Shown here piece by piece: positions 28,764 to 39,887 of a DNA stretch of 64,000 bases; position 1 is the stretch's first letter, and each line of letters opens with the position of its first letter. Origin of the DNA: Thiobacillus sp. 65-29 (GTDB lineage Bacteria > Pseudomonadota > Gammaproteobacteria > Burkholderiales > Thiobacillaceae). The DNA lies in NCBI GenBank assembly GCA_001899775.1, contig MKWN01000033.1, positions 1 through 64,000 on the forward strand, given 5' to 3'. The notes beneath the pieces were generated by a model. It was not told where the DNA came from. It made no database searches and saw only the letters and a program-made list of their open reading frames with translations. A program made the position numbers and the translations under genes.

Positions 28764-30035
28764 TTACTGCTGCGGGACCAGTTCGACGCGACGGTTCTTC
28801 GCGCGGCCTTCCGCGCTGTCATTGTCGGCAATCGGCTGCGCTTCACCATAACCCTTGGCGGTGAGGCGCTCCGCGGCGACGCCCTTGCCAACGAGGTAGG
28901 CGCGCACCGCCTCGGCACGGCGCTGCGACAACTTCTCGTTGTAGGCGTCGGAATCGACCGAGTCAGTGTGCCCGGCCACTTCGACCTTGACCTCGCCCCA
29001 TTCCTTGAGCGTGGCGGCGGCTTGGTCGAGGATCGCGGTCGCGTCCGCACGCAGCCTGGCACTGTCGTTGTCGAAATTGACGCCTTCGAGAACCAGTTTC
29101 TTCGGCAGCGGCGCGGGCTCCTCGACCTTCGGCGGACAGCCATCGACGGTGCCGGGCGCAGGGACCGTGGGGCACTTGTCCATCGCGTCGGGAATGCCGT
29201 CGCCGTCGGAATCCAGCGGGCAGCCGTCCACCGTACCCGGGGCGGACACCGTGGGGCACTTGTCCTGGTAGTCCGGGATGCCGTCGCCGTCACTGTCCAG
29301 CGGGCAGCCCCGGGCGTCGACCTTCACGCCCGCCGGCGTATCGGGGCACTGGTCGAGGCCGTCGAACACGCCATCGCCATCGCTGTCCAGCGGGCAGCCC
29401 CTGGCATCGACCTTGGCCCCCTTGGGGGTGTTGGGACACTGGTCGAGGCGGTTGGGTACGCCGTCGCCGTCGGCATCGGCGGGCGCGCCAAGACCCCAGG
29501 AATAGCCGAGCAGGGCCTGCACATTGCTCAGGCCGCCACCGGGCAGGCTGCTGTTGCCGAACGACTGGTCGGCGCGCAGCTCCCAGCGGAACGCGTCGTT
29601 CACGCCGACCGCCCAGTCCTGGCCGACGCCGAGCGAGGCCATGGGACGCGTGAAATCGGGGCCGCTGTCGGTGTTGACGTTCATCAGCCCGAGGCCGCCG
29701 GAAAGGAACCAGTTGTAGCGCTGCTGCCGCGAAATCAGCCATTCGAGGCCACCGCGCAGGGTGGTCACATCGGCATCGCCGACGCCGGCCGCATTGCCGT
29801 CATAGGGCCCATAGACGAGGTCACCGAAGAAATTGAAGTCCTCGCCCAGACGCTGGCCGTAGCGCAGGCCGAACAGCGGATTGACCTCGCCGTCCTTGCT
29901 GCCGACCAGATCGCCGTCGGCCCAGCCGCCACCCAAAAGCAGCCCGAGGCTGCGCTCGGGCATTTCGGCAGCGCCAACGCTACCCGCTGCGGCGAAAAGC
30001 GCGGCGAGCACAACCATGCGGTGTGCGTGTTTCAT
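28764..30035 (-). CDS. OmpA-family outer-membrane protein with TSP3 calcium repeats
   Basis: 423 residues. A signal peptide (1-22, ending GAA) precedes an eight-strand-type beta-barrel domain (about 25-190). Next come four thrombospondin type-3 repeats of the form D-x-DGDG-x-x-x-x-x-D-x-CP, two ending NTP/DTP and two ending TV. A C-terminal OmpA peptidoglycan-binding domain (about 310-420) carries AGHTDSVDSDAYNEKLSQRR and NRRVELVP. This is the OprF-like design linking the outer membrane to peptidoglycan through a calcium-binding, disulfide-rich linker. ATG 30035 gives a proper signal peptide. Confidence 0.92.
   Translation of the reverse strand: MKHAHRMVVLAALFAAAGSVGAAEMPERSLGLLLGGGWADGDLVGSKDGEVNPLFGLRYGQRLGEDFNFFGDLVYGPYDGNAAGVGDADVTTLRGGLEWLISRQQRYNWFLSGGLGLMNVNTDSGPDFTRPMASLGVGQDWAVGVNDAFRWELRADQSFGNSSLPGGGLSNVQALLGYSWGLGAPADADGDGVPNRLDQCPNTPKGAKVDARGCPLDSDGDGVFDGLDQCPDTPAGVKVDARGCPLDSDGDGIPDYQDKCPTVSAPGTVDGCPLDSDGDGIPDAMDKCPTVPAPGTVDGCPPKVEEPAPLPKKLVLEGVNFDNDSARLRADATAILDQAAATLKEWGEVKVEVAGHTDSVDSDAYNEKLSQRRAEAVRAYLVGKGVAAERLTAKGYGEAQPIADNDSAEGRAKNRRVELVPQQ
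29140..29490 (-). repeat. Tandem TSP3 repeat-coding region
   Basis: Within the OmpA-family gene four tandem units of about 75-90 bases encode DSDGDG-type calcium loops. The nucleotide sequence is strongly conserved between units (for example the recurrent complement of GGCTGCCCGCTGGACAG), so recent internal duplication or gene conversion is likely and unit number may vary between strains. Confidence 0.8.
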
Positions 30036-30189
30036 GTTTCCACTCCCTGATTTCGACAAACTGGACAGGCACGCGGCGCCGCCCGGATGCTTGAATTTTA
30101 CCAAACGGCGCGTCCTCCCGGACCGGCGCACGGCGCCGCAGTCGCGCCGGCGCAACACGCGGCTTGACACGGCACCTGTGCCGCCGGGT

Positions 30190-30612
30190 CTACTTCTTCA
30201 GGCTGTCACGGATTTCGCGCAGCAGCACGATGTCTTCCGGCGGCGCGGCGGGCGCGGCGGGAGGCGGGGCCTTCTTCAGGCGATTCAACTGCTTGATCAG
30301 GACGAAGACGATGAATGCCAGGATGATGAAATTCAACAGGATGGTGAGGAAGCTGCCGTAGGCGAACACCGGCACACCGGCCTCTTTCACGGCGGCAAGC
30401 GTGTCGGCGACGCCGTCCGGCACGGCACGCAGCGGCAGGAACAGGTTGGTGAAGTCGAAACCGCCGAAAATCGCGCCGACCACCGGCATGATGAGGTCGT
30501 TGACGATGGATTCGACGATCTTGCCGAACGCGGCGCCGATGATGACGCCCACTGCCAGGTCCATGGCGTTGCCCTTGACCGCGAATTCCCTGAATTCGGA
30601 CATGAAGCTCAT
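30190..30612 (-). CDS. mscL: Large-conductance mechanosensitive channel
   Basis: 140 residues. MscL forms a pentameric pore that opens on membrane tension and protects against hypo-osmotic shock. The start [20 protein letters not shown], the first helix with [18 protein letters not shown] and the second helix [19 protein letters not shown] are diagnostic. ATG 30612 has a GGGAGGGGAG ribosome site; an ATG three codons later would also serve. The C-terminal helix carries a proline/alanine-rich linker. Confidence 0.97.
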   Translation of the reverse strand: MSFMSEFREFAVKGNAMDLAVGVIIGAAFGKIVESIVNDLIMPVVGAIFGGFDFTNLFLPLRAVPDGVADTLAAVKEAGVPVFAYGSFLTILLNFIILAFIVFVLIKQLNRLKKAPPPAAPAAPPEDIVLLREIRDSLKK

Positions 30613-30702
30613 GCGTGCTCCCCTCCCTGGATTGATCAAGCTGTTCATCATAGACAGGGAACAGGTCTTGCTCCAGTCACAGACTGTAAATATTCCTGCG
30701 GC

Positions 30703-30731
30703 TTGGTCGGGCGCGCCGGGAAGGGTAAAAT
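30703..30731 (+). promoter_or_regulatory. Sigma-70-type promoter of dusB-fis
   Basis: -35 TTGGTC (30703-30708) and -10 TAAAAT (30726-30731) are spaced by 17 bases. A start point 6-8 bases beyond the -10 would fall at about 30738, only a few bases before the dusB ATG at 30742, so the dusB transcript may be leaderless or nearly so; no ribosome site is seen in front of that ATG. Confidence 0.55.
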
Positions 30732-30741
30732 CCGCCCCCTT

Positions 30742-31782
30742 ATGCACATCGGTCCCCATCACCTCAAAAACCGCCTGATCGTCGCGCCCATGGCAGGGGT
30801 GACCGACCGGCCGTTCCGTCAACTGTGCAAGCAGTTGGGGGCGGGCATGGCCGTGTCGGAAATGGTGACTTCGAACTCGCTCCTGTACGGTTCGGCGAAG
30901 ACCGCGCGGCGCGCCAACCACGACGGCGAGGTCGATCCGATCAGCGTGCAGATCGCCGGCGCCGACCCGGCGATGCTGGCGCAGGCGGCGCGTCACAACG
31001 CCGACCGCGGCGCGCAGATCATCGACATCAACATGGGCTGCCCGGCGAAGAAGGTGTGCAACGTGATGGCGGGTTCGGCGCTGCTGCAGGACGAGGCGCT
31101 GGTCGGGCGCATCCTCGACGCCGTGGTGAAGGCGGTGCCCGAGGTGCCGGTGACACTGAAGATCCGCACCGGCTGGGATCGTGAACACCGCAACGCGCGC
31201 AACATCCTGCGCATCGCCGAGAACGCCGGCGTGCAGGCGCTGGCGATCCACGGCCGCACCCGCGCCTGCGGCTACACCGGCGAAGCCGAATACGACACCA
31301 TCCGCGCGGTCAAGGCGGAAGCGAAGATCCCGGTGATCGCCAATGGCGACATCACCACGCCGGAAAAGGCAAAACACGTGCTCGACCACACCGGCGCCGA
31401 CGCCGTCATGATCGGCCGCGCGGCGCAGGGGCGGCCGTGGATCTTCCGCGAGATCGAGCATTTTCTCGCCACCGGCGAGCACCTGCCCGAACCGGAGGTG
31501 GCCGAGATCCACGCCGTACTGACCGGCCACCTGCACGACCTGTACGCCTTCTACGGCGAAGTCACCGGCGTGCGCGTGGCGCGCAAGCACATTTCGTGGT
31601 ACACGAAGGGACTGGTCGGCAGCAGCGCTTTCCGCCACGCCATGAACCAGCTCGACACGGTGGCCGCGCAGCTCGCCGTGGTGGATGACTATTTCGCGCA
31701 GGCGGCGCGCGCCGACAGCCGGCTGCGCTACGCCACATCGTCCACGTCAGGCGCAACGCCGAACGTGCGGCTCGCGGCATGA
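30742..31782 (+). CDS. dusB: tRNA-dihydrouridine synthase B
   Basis: 346 residues, FMN-dependent TIM-barrel enzyme reducing uridine to dihydrouridine in tRNA. Family marks: [13 protein letters not shown] at the start, [11 protein letters not shown] with the active-site cysteine, [24 protein letters not shown] and the FMN-phosphate loop [11 protein letters not shown]. It heads the dusB-fis operon as in E. coli, where the pair is co-regulated; the gap to fis is 17 bases. Confidence 0.95.
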   Translation: MHIGPHHLKNRLIVAPMAGVTDRPFRQLCKQLGAGMAVSEMVTSNSLLYGSAKTARRANHDGEVDPISVQIAGADPAMLAQAARHNADRGAQIIDINMGCPAKKVCNVMAGSALLQDEALVGRILDAVVKAVPEVPVTLKIRTGWDREHRNARNILRIAENAGVQALAIHGRTRACGYTGEAEYDTIRAVKAEAKIPVIANGDITTPEKAKHVLDHTGADAVMIGRAAQGRPWIFREIEHFLATGEHLPEPEVAEIHAVLTGHLHDLYAFYGEVTGVRVARKHISWYTKGLVGSSAFRHAMNQLDTVAAQLAVVDDYFAQAARADSRLRYATSSTSGATPNVRLAA

Positions 31783-31799
31783 AGGGGAGGCTTCCAATA

Positions 31800-32039
31800 A
31801 TGATCGAAGAAACTGAAATCGCCGCGTGCATGCGGCGTTCGCTGAATCGCTATTTCAAGGATCTCGACGGCGAGCCACCGGGTGGGGTCTACAACATGGT
31901 GCTGGGCGCGGTGGAGAAACCGCTGCTCGCCTACATCCTCGACCGCGCCGAGGGCAACCAGACGCGGGCCGCCGAAATGCTCGGCATCAACCGCAACACC
32001 CTGCGCAAGAAAATGCGCGACCACGGCCTTTCCGACTGA
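31800..32039 (+). CDS. fis: DNA-binding protein Fis
   Basis: 79 residues, shorter at the N-terminus than E. coli Fis (98), as is usual in Betaproteobacteria. The C-terminal helix-turn-helix [20 protein letters not shown] is intact. Fis is a nucleoid protein that bends DNA and tunes rRNA and other promoters. ATG 31800 has a GGGGAGG site 10 bases upstream; the frame is open for seven more codons without a better start. It is followed 7 bases later by purH. Confidence 0.95.
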   Translation: MIEETEIAACMRRSLNRYFKDLDGEPPGGVYNMVLGAVEKPLLAYILDRAEGNQTRAAEMLGINRNTLRKKMRDHGLSD

Positions 32040-32046
32040 TCTCGCC

Positions 32047-33606
<1,560 letters not shown>

Positions 33607-33775
33607 TTTGGGTGAGCGGGAAGCGGTGAACGGGAAGCTGGAAGCGGTGGACGGGAAGCGGTGAGCGGGAAGCGGGAAAGCACGACGCTTCATGACTCAC
33701 CGCTCACCGCTCACCCCTCACCGCTCACCCCTCACCGCTCACCGCTCACCACTCACCCCTCACCCCTCACCACTC
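33607..33775 (+). repeat. Heptad-repeat hairpin between purH and purD
   Basis: The left half (about 33618-33680) is a run of roughly nine exact 7-base units of the forms GCGGGAA, GCGGTGA, ACGGGAA and GCTGGAA. The right half (about 33694-33779) is twelve units of CTCACCG, CTCACCC or CTCACCA. GGTGAGCG in the left half is complementary to CGCTCACC in the right half, so the RNA can fold into a long stem with sliding register. The right half runs up to the purD ATG and replaces any normal ribosome site. Confidence 0.85.
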
Positions 33776-35053
33776 ATGAAACTCCTCGTCATCGGCTCCG
33801 GTGGACGCGAACACGCGCTGGCCTGGAAGCTCGCGCAATCGCCCAAGGTCTCCCAGGTCTACGTCGCGCCGGGCAACGGCGGCACGGCGACGGAAAGCGG
33901 TCTGGTCAACGTGCCGCTCACCGCGATTCCGGCGTTGGTGGAATTCGTGCGCCGTGACTCTGACATCGCCTTCACCGTGGTCGGCCCCGAGGCACCGTTG
34001 GCAGCCGGTGTGGTCGACGCCTTCCGCGCCGCGGGCCTGAAGATTTTTGGCCCGACGCAGGCGGCGGCGCAACTGGAAAGCTCCAAGGATTTCGCCAAGC
34101 AGTTCATGGCGCGCCACGGCATTCCGACCGCGGCGTTCGGCACTTTCACCGACGCCGCGGCCGCGCACGCCTACCTCGACGAAAAAGGCGCGCCCATCGT
34201 GATCAAGGCCGATGGTCTTGCCGCCGGCAAGGGCGTTGTTGTTGCCACGACCGCCGACGAGGCGCACGCCGCGGTGGACGCCATGCTCGCCGGCAACAGC
34301 CTGGGCGAGGCCGGTCACCGCGTCGTCATCGAGGAATGTCTTACGGGCGAGGAAGCGAGCTTCATCGTCATGGTCGACGGCGAACATGTGCTCGCGCTCG
34401 CCTCCAGCCAGGACCACAAGCGCCTGCTGGACAACGACCAGGGGCCCAATACCGGCGGCATGGGTGCGTATTCGCCGGCACCGGTGGTCACCCCGGAACT
34501 GCACGCGCGCATCATGCGCGAGGTGATCCACCCCGTCGTCGACGGCATGGCTGCGGACGGTATCCGCTATACGGGATTTCTCTATGCCGGCGTCATGGTC
34601 GGCGACGATGGTGTGCCCAGGGTGCTCGAATTCAACTGCCGCATGGGCGACCCGGAAACGCAACCGATCATGATGCGGCTGAAATCCGACCCCGTCACGC
34701 TGTTCGAGGCCGCCATCGACGGCCGTCTCGACGAAGTCGAGGCGGAATGGGACCGCCGCACCGCGCTCGCCGTCGTGCTCGCCGCCGCCGGCTATCCCGA
34801 TGCACCGCAGAAGGGCGCGGTCATCGGTCCGCTGCCCGCTGCGGCCGACGACCTTCACGTATTCCATGCCGGCACCGGCGTGGCAGACGGCCGCACCGTG
34901 GTGAGCGGCGGCCGCGTGCTGGCGGTAACCGCGCTCGGCGACAGCGTGCGCATGGCGCAGAAGCGCGCTTATGACGCCGTGGCGGCGATCCATTTCGACG
35001 GCATGCAGTACCGCCGCGATATTGGCTGGCGGGCGCTGGAACGAAAAAAGTGA
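33776..35053 (+). CDS. purD: Phosphoribosylamine-glycine ligase
   Basis: 425 residues, second committed step of purine synthesis, ATP-grasp fold. Marks: [17 protein letters not shown] at the start, [43 protein letters not shown], and [11 protein letters not shown]-like [13 protein letters not shown] with [15 protein letters not shown] 33776 lies directly after the heptad repeat and no purine-rich ribosome site precedes it; the upstream extension of the frame is only repeat (SPLT..H units) and is unlikely to be translated. Confidence 0.96.
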   Translation: MKLLVIGSGGREHALAWKLAQSPKVSQVYVAPGNGGTATESGLVNVPLTAIPALVEFVRRDSDIAFTVVGPEAPLAAGVVDAFRAAGLKIFGPTQAAAQLESSKDFAKQFMARHGIPTAAFGTFTDAAAAHAYLDEKGAPIVIKADGLAAGKGVVVATTADEAHAAVDAMLAGNSLGEAGHRVVIEECLTGEEASFIVMVDGEHVLALASSQDHKRLLDNDQGPNTGGMGAYSPAPVVTPELHARIMREVIHPVVDGMAADGIRYTGFLYAGVMVGDDGVPRVLEFNCRMGDPETQPIMMRLKSDPVTLFEAAIDGRLDEVEAEWDRRTALAVVLAAAGYPDAPQKGAVIGPLPAAADDLHVFHAGTGVADGRTVVSGGRVLAVTALGDSVRMAQKRAYDAVAAIHFDGMQYRRDIGWRALERKK

Positions 35054-35063
35054 GGCGTGAGGC

Positions 35064-35612
35064 GTGAGGGGCGAGGCGGCCGAGCTGCGCGCATATCTCA
35101 CGCGCGGGGGGCTGATCGCGTATCCGACGGAGTCCTGTTATGGGCTCGGCTGCGACCCGCGCAATAAGCGGGCGCTCAAGCGTCTCATCGCCCTCAAGGG
35201 GCGCGATGCCGGCAAGGGCTTGCTGCTGATCGCCGACCACTTCCGTCGCCTGCGCCGCTTCGTTGCCGCCCTGCCGCCGGCGGACCTGGCGCGCATGAAG
35301 CGCAGTTGGCCCGGTCCGGTCACCTGGGTGGTGCCGGCCTCCACCGCCTGCCCGCCTCTGCTCACCGGCGGTCGGTCCACCATCGCCGTGCGCGTCACCG
35401 CCCATCCGGTCGCTGCACGTTTGTGCCGCATGCTCGGCATGGCGCTGGTCTCGACCAGCGCCAACAAGAGCGGGCAAAAACCCGCGCGCACCGCCGCACA
35501 ATGCCGCCGGGCGTTCGGTGCACGGGTACGTGTCATCGAGGGGCGCATCGGCGCGCGCAAACGCCCCTCCACCCTCATCGACCTCGCCAGCGGCACCGTG
35601 CTGCGTCCCTGA
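35064..35612 (+). CDS. tsaC: Threonylcarbamoyl-AMP synthase (YrdC/TsaC)
   Basis: 182 residues, makes threonylcarbamoyl-AMP for the universal t6A37 modification of tRNAs decoding ANN codons. The YrdC core is evident in [39 protein letters not shown] and [11 protein letters not shown]. The short length matches TsaC rather than the longer Sua5. It opens with GTG at 35064, which lies in a short run of GTGAGGC units (35049-35069), and is followed by hemF with a one-base overlap. Confidence 0.9.
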   Translation: MRGEAAELRAYLTRGGLIAYPTESCYGLGCDPRNKRALKRLIALKGRDAGKGLLLIADHFRRLRRFVAALPPADLARMKRSWPGPVTWVVPASTACPPLLTGGRSTIAVRVTAHPVAARLCRMLGMALVSTSANKSGQKPARTAAQCRRAFGARVRVIEGRIGARKRPSTLIDLASGTVLRP

Positions 35613-36535
35613 TGACTACCGAAATTTTCGACAGCGCGGCCGTGAAGGCCTATTTCTCCGGCCTGCAGGCGCACATCGTCGGCGCGCTCGAAGACGTCGA
35701 CGGCGCAACGTTCCGCACCGACGCCTGGACGCGCCCGACCGATGGCGAGACCACCGGCGGCGGCGCGTCGCGCGTGATCGAGGGTGGCCGCGTGTTCGAG
35801 CGTGGCGGCGTCAACTTCTCCCACGTCGCGGGCAGCCGGCTGCCACCGTCGGCGAGCGCGCACCGGCCGGAACTCGCCGGCCGCCGCTGGGAAGCGATGG
35901 GCGTCTCGCTGGTGCTGCACCCGCACAATCCCTACGCGCCGACGGTGCACATGAACGTGCGCGCCTTCGTCGCGTCGCAGGACGGCGCAGCACCGGTGTG
36001 GTGGTTCGGCGGCGGCATGGACCTCACGCCGTACTACGGCTTCGAGGATGATGCACGCCACTTCCACGCCGCGTGCAAGGCCGCGCTCGATCCGTTCGGC
36101 GCCGGGCTGCATCCACGCTTCAAGGCGTGGTGCGACCGCTATTTCTTCCTCAAGCACCGCAACGAGCCGCGCGGCATCGGCGGGATCTTCTTCGACGATT
36201 TCGCCGAAGACGGCTTCGCGCACGCATTCGCCCTGACACGCAGCGTGGGCGACGCCTTCCTCGGCGCCTACCTGCCCATCCTCGCGCGCCGCCGCGACTT
36301 GCCCTACGGCGAACGCGAACGCGACTTCCAGGCGTACCGCCGTGGCCGCTATGTCGAATTCAACCTGGTGTACGATCGCGGCACGCTGTTCGGCCTGCAG
36401 TCGGGCGGACGCACCGAGTCGATCCTGATGTCGCTGCCGCCGCTGGTGAAATGGCGCTACGACTGGCAGCCGGCCGCCGGTACGCCGGAAGCGGCACTCA
36501 CGACCCACTTTCTGGTCGCGCGCGACTGGATTTGA
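35612..36535 (+). CDS. hemF: Oxygen-dependent coproporphyrinogen III oxidase
   Basis: 307 residues, oxidatively decarboxylates coproporphyrinogen III to protoporphyrinogen IX using O2. Diagnostic stretches: [53 protein letters not shown] and [14 protein letters not shown]. It shows that the organism lives with oxygen at least part of the time. It overlaps tsaC by one base (TGATG). HemJ at 4315-4728 would catalyse the following step. Confidence 0.96.
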   Translation: MTTEIFDSAAVKAYFSGLQAHIVGALEDVDGATFRTDAWTRPTDGETTGGGASRVIEGGRVFERGGVNFSHVAGSRLPPSASAHRPELAGRRWEAMGVSLVLHPHNPYAPTVHMNVRAFVASQDGAAPVWWFGGGMDLTPYYGFEDDARHFHAACKAALDPFGAGLHPRFKAWCDRYFFLKHRNEPRGIGGIFFDDFAEDGFAHAFALTRSVGDAFLGAYLPILARRRDLPYGERERDFQAYRRGRYVEFNLVYDRGTLFGLQSGGRTESILMSLPPLVKWRYDWQPAAGTPEAALTTHFLVARDWI

Positions 36536-36581
36536 ACAAAGAAATCCATTGGAGCAGCCGTACGTGACAAATCAACGGGTT

Positions 36582-36626
36582 GCAGATCGGGCTTCAACCC
36601 GACATGTCGGGCTGAAGCCCGACCTG
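36582..36626. repeat. REP-type inverted repeat between hemF and the PBP gene
   Basis: GCAGATCGGGCTTCAACCCG and its near-complement GTCGGGCTGAAGCCCGACCTGC form two facing stems centred on ACATGT. This GTCGGGCTGAAGCCCGAC palindrome is a common bacterial intergenic repeat. It lies about 47 bases after hemF and 29 bases before the PBP start and could terminate or stabilise the hemF transcript. Confidence 0.8.
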
Positions 36627-36654
36627 CGGTCTATCGGATAATCCGCGTTCAACC

Positions 36655-39600
36655 ATGTCCAGATTCTCGCGCCGCCTGCTCATCGGATTCATCCTGCTGC
36701 TGCTCACGCTCGGCGTTGCCGCGCTCGTCGCCTGGGAACTGCTGTCTTCGGCGCTGGAAGCCAGATATCTCGCGAAGACCGCGCAGAAGATGACCTGGCA
36801 GATGAAACCGGGGCCGTCCGAGCGCATCCGCTATCCGGGCGGCGGACCGTACGACGTGCGCCTCGGCTACACTCGCCTGCCCGAGTTCCTGCAGCGCCTG
36901 CAACAGACCGGCTGGCAGATCGACGAACAGGCGAAGCTCAGCATCCAGATGGCGCGCGTGGCCGATCTCGGCCTGTTCCTGCCGTATCACGAGAAGGACC
37001 AGACCGGCATCACCCTGTACGACAGCGCCGGCCAGTCGCTGTATGCCAGCCGCCAGCCCGTGCGCGTGTACGAGAACTTCGCCGCGATCCCGCCGGTGCT
37101 GGTGAGCGCCCTGCTCTACATCGAAAACCGCGAACTGCTGACCGAGGAATTCCCCACCCGCAACCCTGCGGTGGAATGGGATCGCCTCGCGCAGGCGCTG
37201 CTGGAAAAAGGCATCAGCCTCATCGACCGCAACCGCAACGTACCAGGCGGCAGCACGCTGCCGACACAGATCGAGAAATACCGCCACTCGCCCGAGGGCC
37301 TCACCGCAGGCATGGGCGAGAAGCTGCGCCAGATGGCGACCGCGAGCCTGCGCGCCTACCTCGACGGCCCCAACACGCTGGCGATGCGTCGCGAGACCGT
37401 CACCGCCTATCTCAACACGGTGCCGCTGGCGGCGGCGCCGCGCTATGGCGAGGTGCACGGGGTTGGCGACGGCCTGTGGGCCTGGTACGGCCTCGATTTC
37501 GACGACCTCAACCGCACCCTCGCCAAGGCGCCCCAGGGCAAGGACGCGCGCTATGCCAGCGCGCTCAAGCACGCGCTCTCGCTCATCGTCGCCGAACGTC
37601 GTCCCTCGTATTACCTCGCCTCCAACCGCAAGGCCCTGGACGCACTCACCGACGACCACCTCGACCTGCTCGCCGGCGCCGGCGTGATTTCGACCGACCT
37701 CGCCAACCAGGCCAAGCAGGTCAAGCTGCGCGCCTCCAGCCTGCGCGTCGATCCGCCGCCACCGCATTTCGTCGAGCAGAAAGCCGCCAACGCGCAGCGC
37801 ATCCGTGTCGCCGCGTTGCTCGGTGTGCCACGGCTGTACGATCTGGACCGCCTGGACCTCGAAGTCGGCACCAGCGTCCAGCAAACCCCGCAGCAGATCG
37901 TCAGCCGCTACCTGCAGAGCCTGGCCAAACCCGAAGGCGTGGCGGCGTCGGGCCTGCTCGGCCATCGCCTGCTGAGTCCGGACAATCCGCTGGCGTCGGT
38001 AATCTACAGCTTCACCCTGTACGAGAAGACACCGCAGGGCAACCTGCTGCGCATCCAGGCCGACAACCTCAACCAGCCCTTCGACATCAACAGCCAGGCG
38101 CGCCTCGATCTCGGCTCCACCGCCAAGCTGCGCACCCTCGTCACCTATCTGGAAATCATCGCGCGCCTGCACGGCGAATACCGTTCGCTCGAACCCAAGG
38201 CGCTGACGCTGAAATCGCTGCCGCAGCGTGACGTGCTGGCGCAATGGGTCGCGGCACGACTCCTCGCCGACCGCGACGAACCGCTGGCCACCACGCTCGA
38301 CGCGGCGATGGGACGCACGTATTCGGCGACACCCGAGCCCTTCTTCACCGGCGGCGGCCTGCACAACTTCGCCAACTTCGACGCCAAGGACAACGGCCGC
38401 GTGATGGACGTGTGGGAAGCCACGCGCAACTCGGTCAATCTCGTCTACATCCGCATCATGCGCGACATCGTGCGCCACTACGCCAGCAGCACGCCCGGCG
38501 CGGCGGCACGCGTCCTCGAAGACGCCGGCAACCCCCTGCGCGAAACCTATCTCGCCCGTTTCGTCGATCAGGAGGGCCGCATCTACATCAACCGTTTCTA
38601 CCAGCGCCACAAGGCCCTGACGCCGGAAAAAATGGCGGAGGACCTCTACACCCGCGCCGGCGCCAGCGCGCGCCGTTTCACCGCGGTGTACCGCTATCTC
38701 GACCCCGACGCCGATTTCGCCGCCTGGGTGAAGGCCCTGCACGCGCACGTCCCCGCCAGCACCGCGCTCGGCCAGAAGGCACTCGAAGCGCTGTACCGCG
38801 ACCACGCCCCGGACGCCTACAGCCTCGCTGACCGGGGCTACATCGCGCAGCTGCATCCGCTCGAACTGTGGGTGGTGAAAACCCTGCGTGCTGCACCGCA
38901 GACCGGCCTCAAGACGCTCTACGAAACCGGCGCCGGCGTGCGTCTCGAAGTCTACGACTGGCTGTTCCGTACCAGCCGCAAGAATGCGCAGGACATCCGC
39001 ATCCAGTCGCTGCTGGAGGTGGAGGCGTTCGACCGCCTGCTCGCCGACTGGCAGCGCCTGGGCTATCCCTTCGACACCATCACCCCCTCCTACGCGACCG
39101 CGATCGGCAGCTCGGGTGACCGCCCGGCGGCGCTCGCCGAGTTGATGGGCATCCTCGTCAACGACGGCGTGCGCCGGCCGCTGGCGAGCCTCACCGGCAT
39201 GCGCTTTGCCGCCGGTACGCCCTATGAGACACGCCTGTCGCCGCAAGCGCCGGCGGGCGAACGCCTGATGCCGGTCGCGGTCGCGCAGACCGTGCGCCGC
39301 GCGCTCGCCCAGGTGGTCGAATCCGGCACCGCCGTGCGTCTGGCCGGCGTGCTCAAGGATCCCGCCGGAAACCGTCTCACCATCGGCGGCAAGACCGGCA
39401 CCGGCGACCACCGTTTCGAGCGCTACGGCAAGGGCGGACAACTGCTCGAGTCGCGCGTCGTCAACCGCACTGCCACCTTCGCCTTCTATCTCGGCGACCG
39501 CTATTTCGGCACGCTGACCGCGCTGGTGCCGGGCGAACAGGCCGGGCGCTTTGGCTTCACCAGCTCGCTCACCGCGCAGATCCTCAAGACTTTGCTGCCG

Positions 39601-39828
39601 CAGTTACAACCGCATCTCTATCCGGAGCCGCCGGCGCCTGCCGCGCCACCTGCCGCAGCGCCCGCCGCAGAAGTCCCGCTGGCGGCCCCCTCGCCGCGCG
39701 CGCCGGCGAAGGAAAAGCCGGACGGCTCGACCAGCCAAGCCGATCCGCAGGTCAGGCAGCCGGTAACGGGCGGTTTTCCCGAGGATCTCGAGCCCAGCGT
39801 CGAGCCCGCGGCGCCGGCCGGCAACTGA
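36655..39828 (+). CDS. Bifunctional penicillin-binding protein (transglycosylase/transpeptidase)
   Basis: 1057 residues. An N-terminal membrane anchor (about 8-30) is followed by a GT51 glycosyltransferase domain (about 145-320) with the catalytic glutamate in LYIENRELL and the GGSTLPTQIEKY motif, a variant of GGSTITQQ. The transpeptidase domain has the active serine in GSTAKLRT (S-x-x-K) and GGKTGTGDH (KTG) near the end. The C-terminal 70 residues are proline/alanine-rich and probably disordered. It builds and cross-links peptidoglycan. The glycosyltransferase motif deviates and the region between the SxxK and KTG motifs is unusually long (roughly 430 residues), so it is an atypical class A member. 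Confidence 0.88.
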   Translation: MSRFSRRLLIGFILLLLTLGVAALVAWELLSSALEARYLAKTAQKMTWQMKPGPSERIRYPGGGPYDVRLGYTRLPEFLQRLQQTGWQIDEQAKLSIQMARVADLGLFLPYHEKDQTGITLYDSAGQSLYASRQPVRVYENFAAIPPVLVSALLYIENRELLTEEFPTRNPAVEWDRLAQALLEKGISLIDRNRNVPGGSTLPTQIEKYRHSPEGLTAGMGEKLRQMATASLRAYLDGPNTLAMRRETVTAYLNTVPLAAAPRYGEVHGVGDGLWAWYGLDFDDLNRTLAKAPQGKDARYASALKHALSLIVAERRPSYYLASNRKALDALTDDHLDLLAGAGVISTDLANQAKQVKLRASSLRVDPPPPHFVEQKAANAQRIRVAALLGVPRLYDLDRLDLEVGTSVQQTPQQIVSRYLQSLAKPEGVAASGLLGHRLLSPDNPLASVIYSFTLYEKTPQGNLLRIQADNLNQPFDINSQARLDLGSTAKLRTLVTYLEIIARLHGEYRSLEPKALTLKSLPQRDVLAQWVAARLLADRDEPLATTLDAAMGRTYSATPEPFFTGGGLHNFANFDAKDNGRVMDVWEATRNSVNLVYIRIMRDIVRHYASSTPGAAARVLEDAGNPLRETYLARFVDQEGRIYINRFYQRHKALTPEKMAEDLYTRAGASARRFTAVYRYLDPDADFAAWVKALHAHVPASTALGQKALEALYRDHAPDAYSLADRGYIAQLHPLELWVVKTLRAAPQTGLKTLYETGAGVRLEVYDWLFRTSRKNAQDIRIQSLLEVEAFDRLLADWQRLGYPFDTITPSYATAIGSSGDRPAALAELMGILVNDGVRRPLASLTGMRFAAGTPYETRLSPQAPAGERLMPVAVAQTVRRALAQVVESGTAVRLAGVLKDPAGNRLTIGGKTGTGDHRFERYGKGGQLLESRVVNRTATFAFYLGDRYFGTLTALVPGEQAGRFGFTSSLTAQILKTLLPQLQPHLYPEPPAPAAPPAAAPAAEVPLAAPSPRAPAKEKPDGSTSQADPQVRQPVTGGFPEDLEPSVEPAAPAGN

Positions 39829-39887
39829 GCGCCCTATCGGGGGCCGCAATCCGCTATCCTTATGAATTGGCGTCAACCGGTTTCACC

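Noticed and set aside
33692-33775. N-terminal extension of PurD (SPLT..H repeats)
   Set aside because: The extension is entirely encoded by the heptad repeat; the conserved PurD N-terminus starts at the ATG 33776.
33607-33780. CRISPR array at the repeated CTCACC units before purD
   Set aside because: Units are 7 bases with no spacers and have a complementary partner arm; a CRISPR array needs longer repeats separated by unique spacers.
36649-39441. A 930-codon minus-strand frame opposite the penicillin-binding protein
   Set aside because: Antisense shadow of a gene with SxxK and KTG motifs; no domain in the antisense product.
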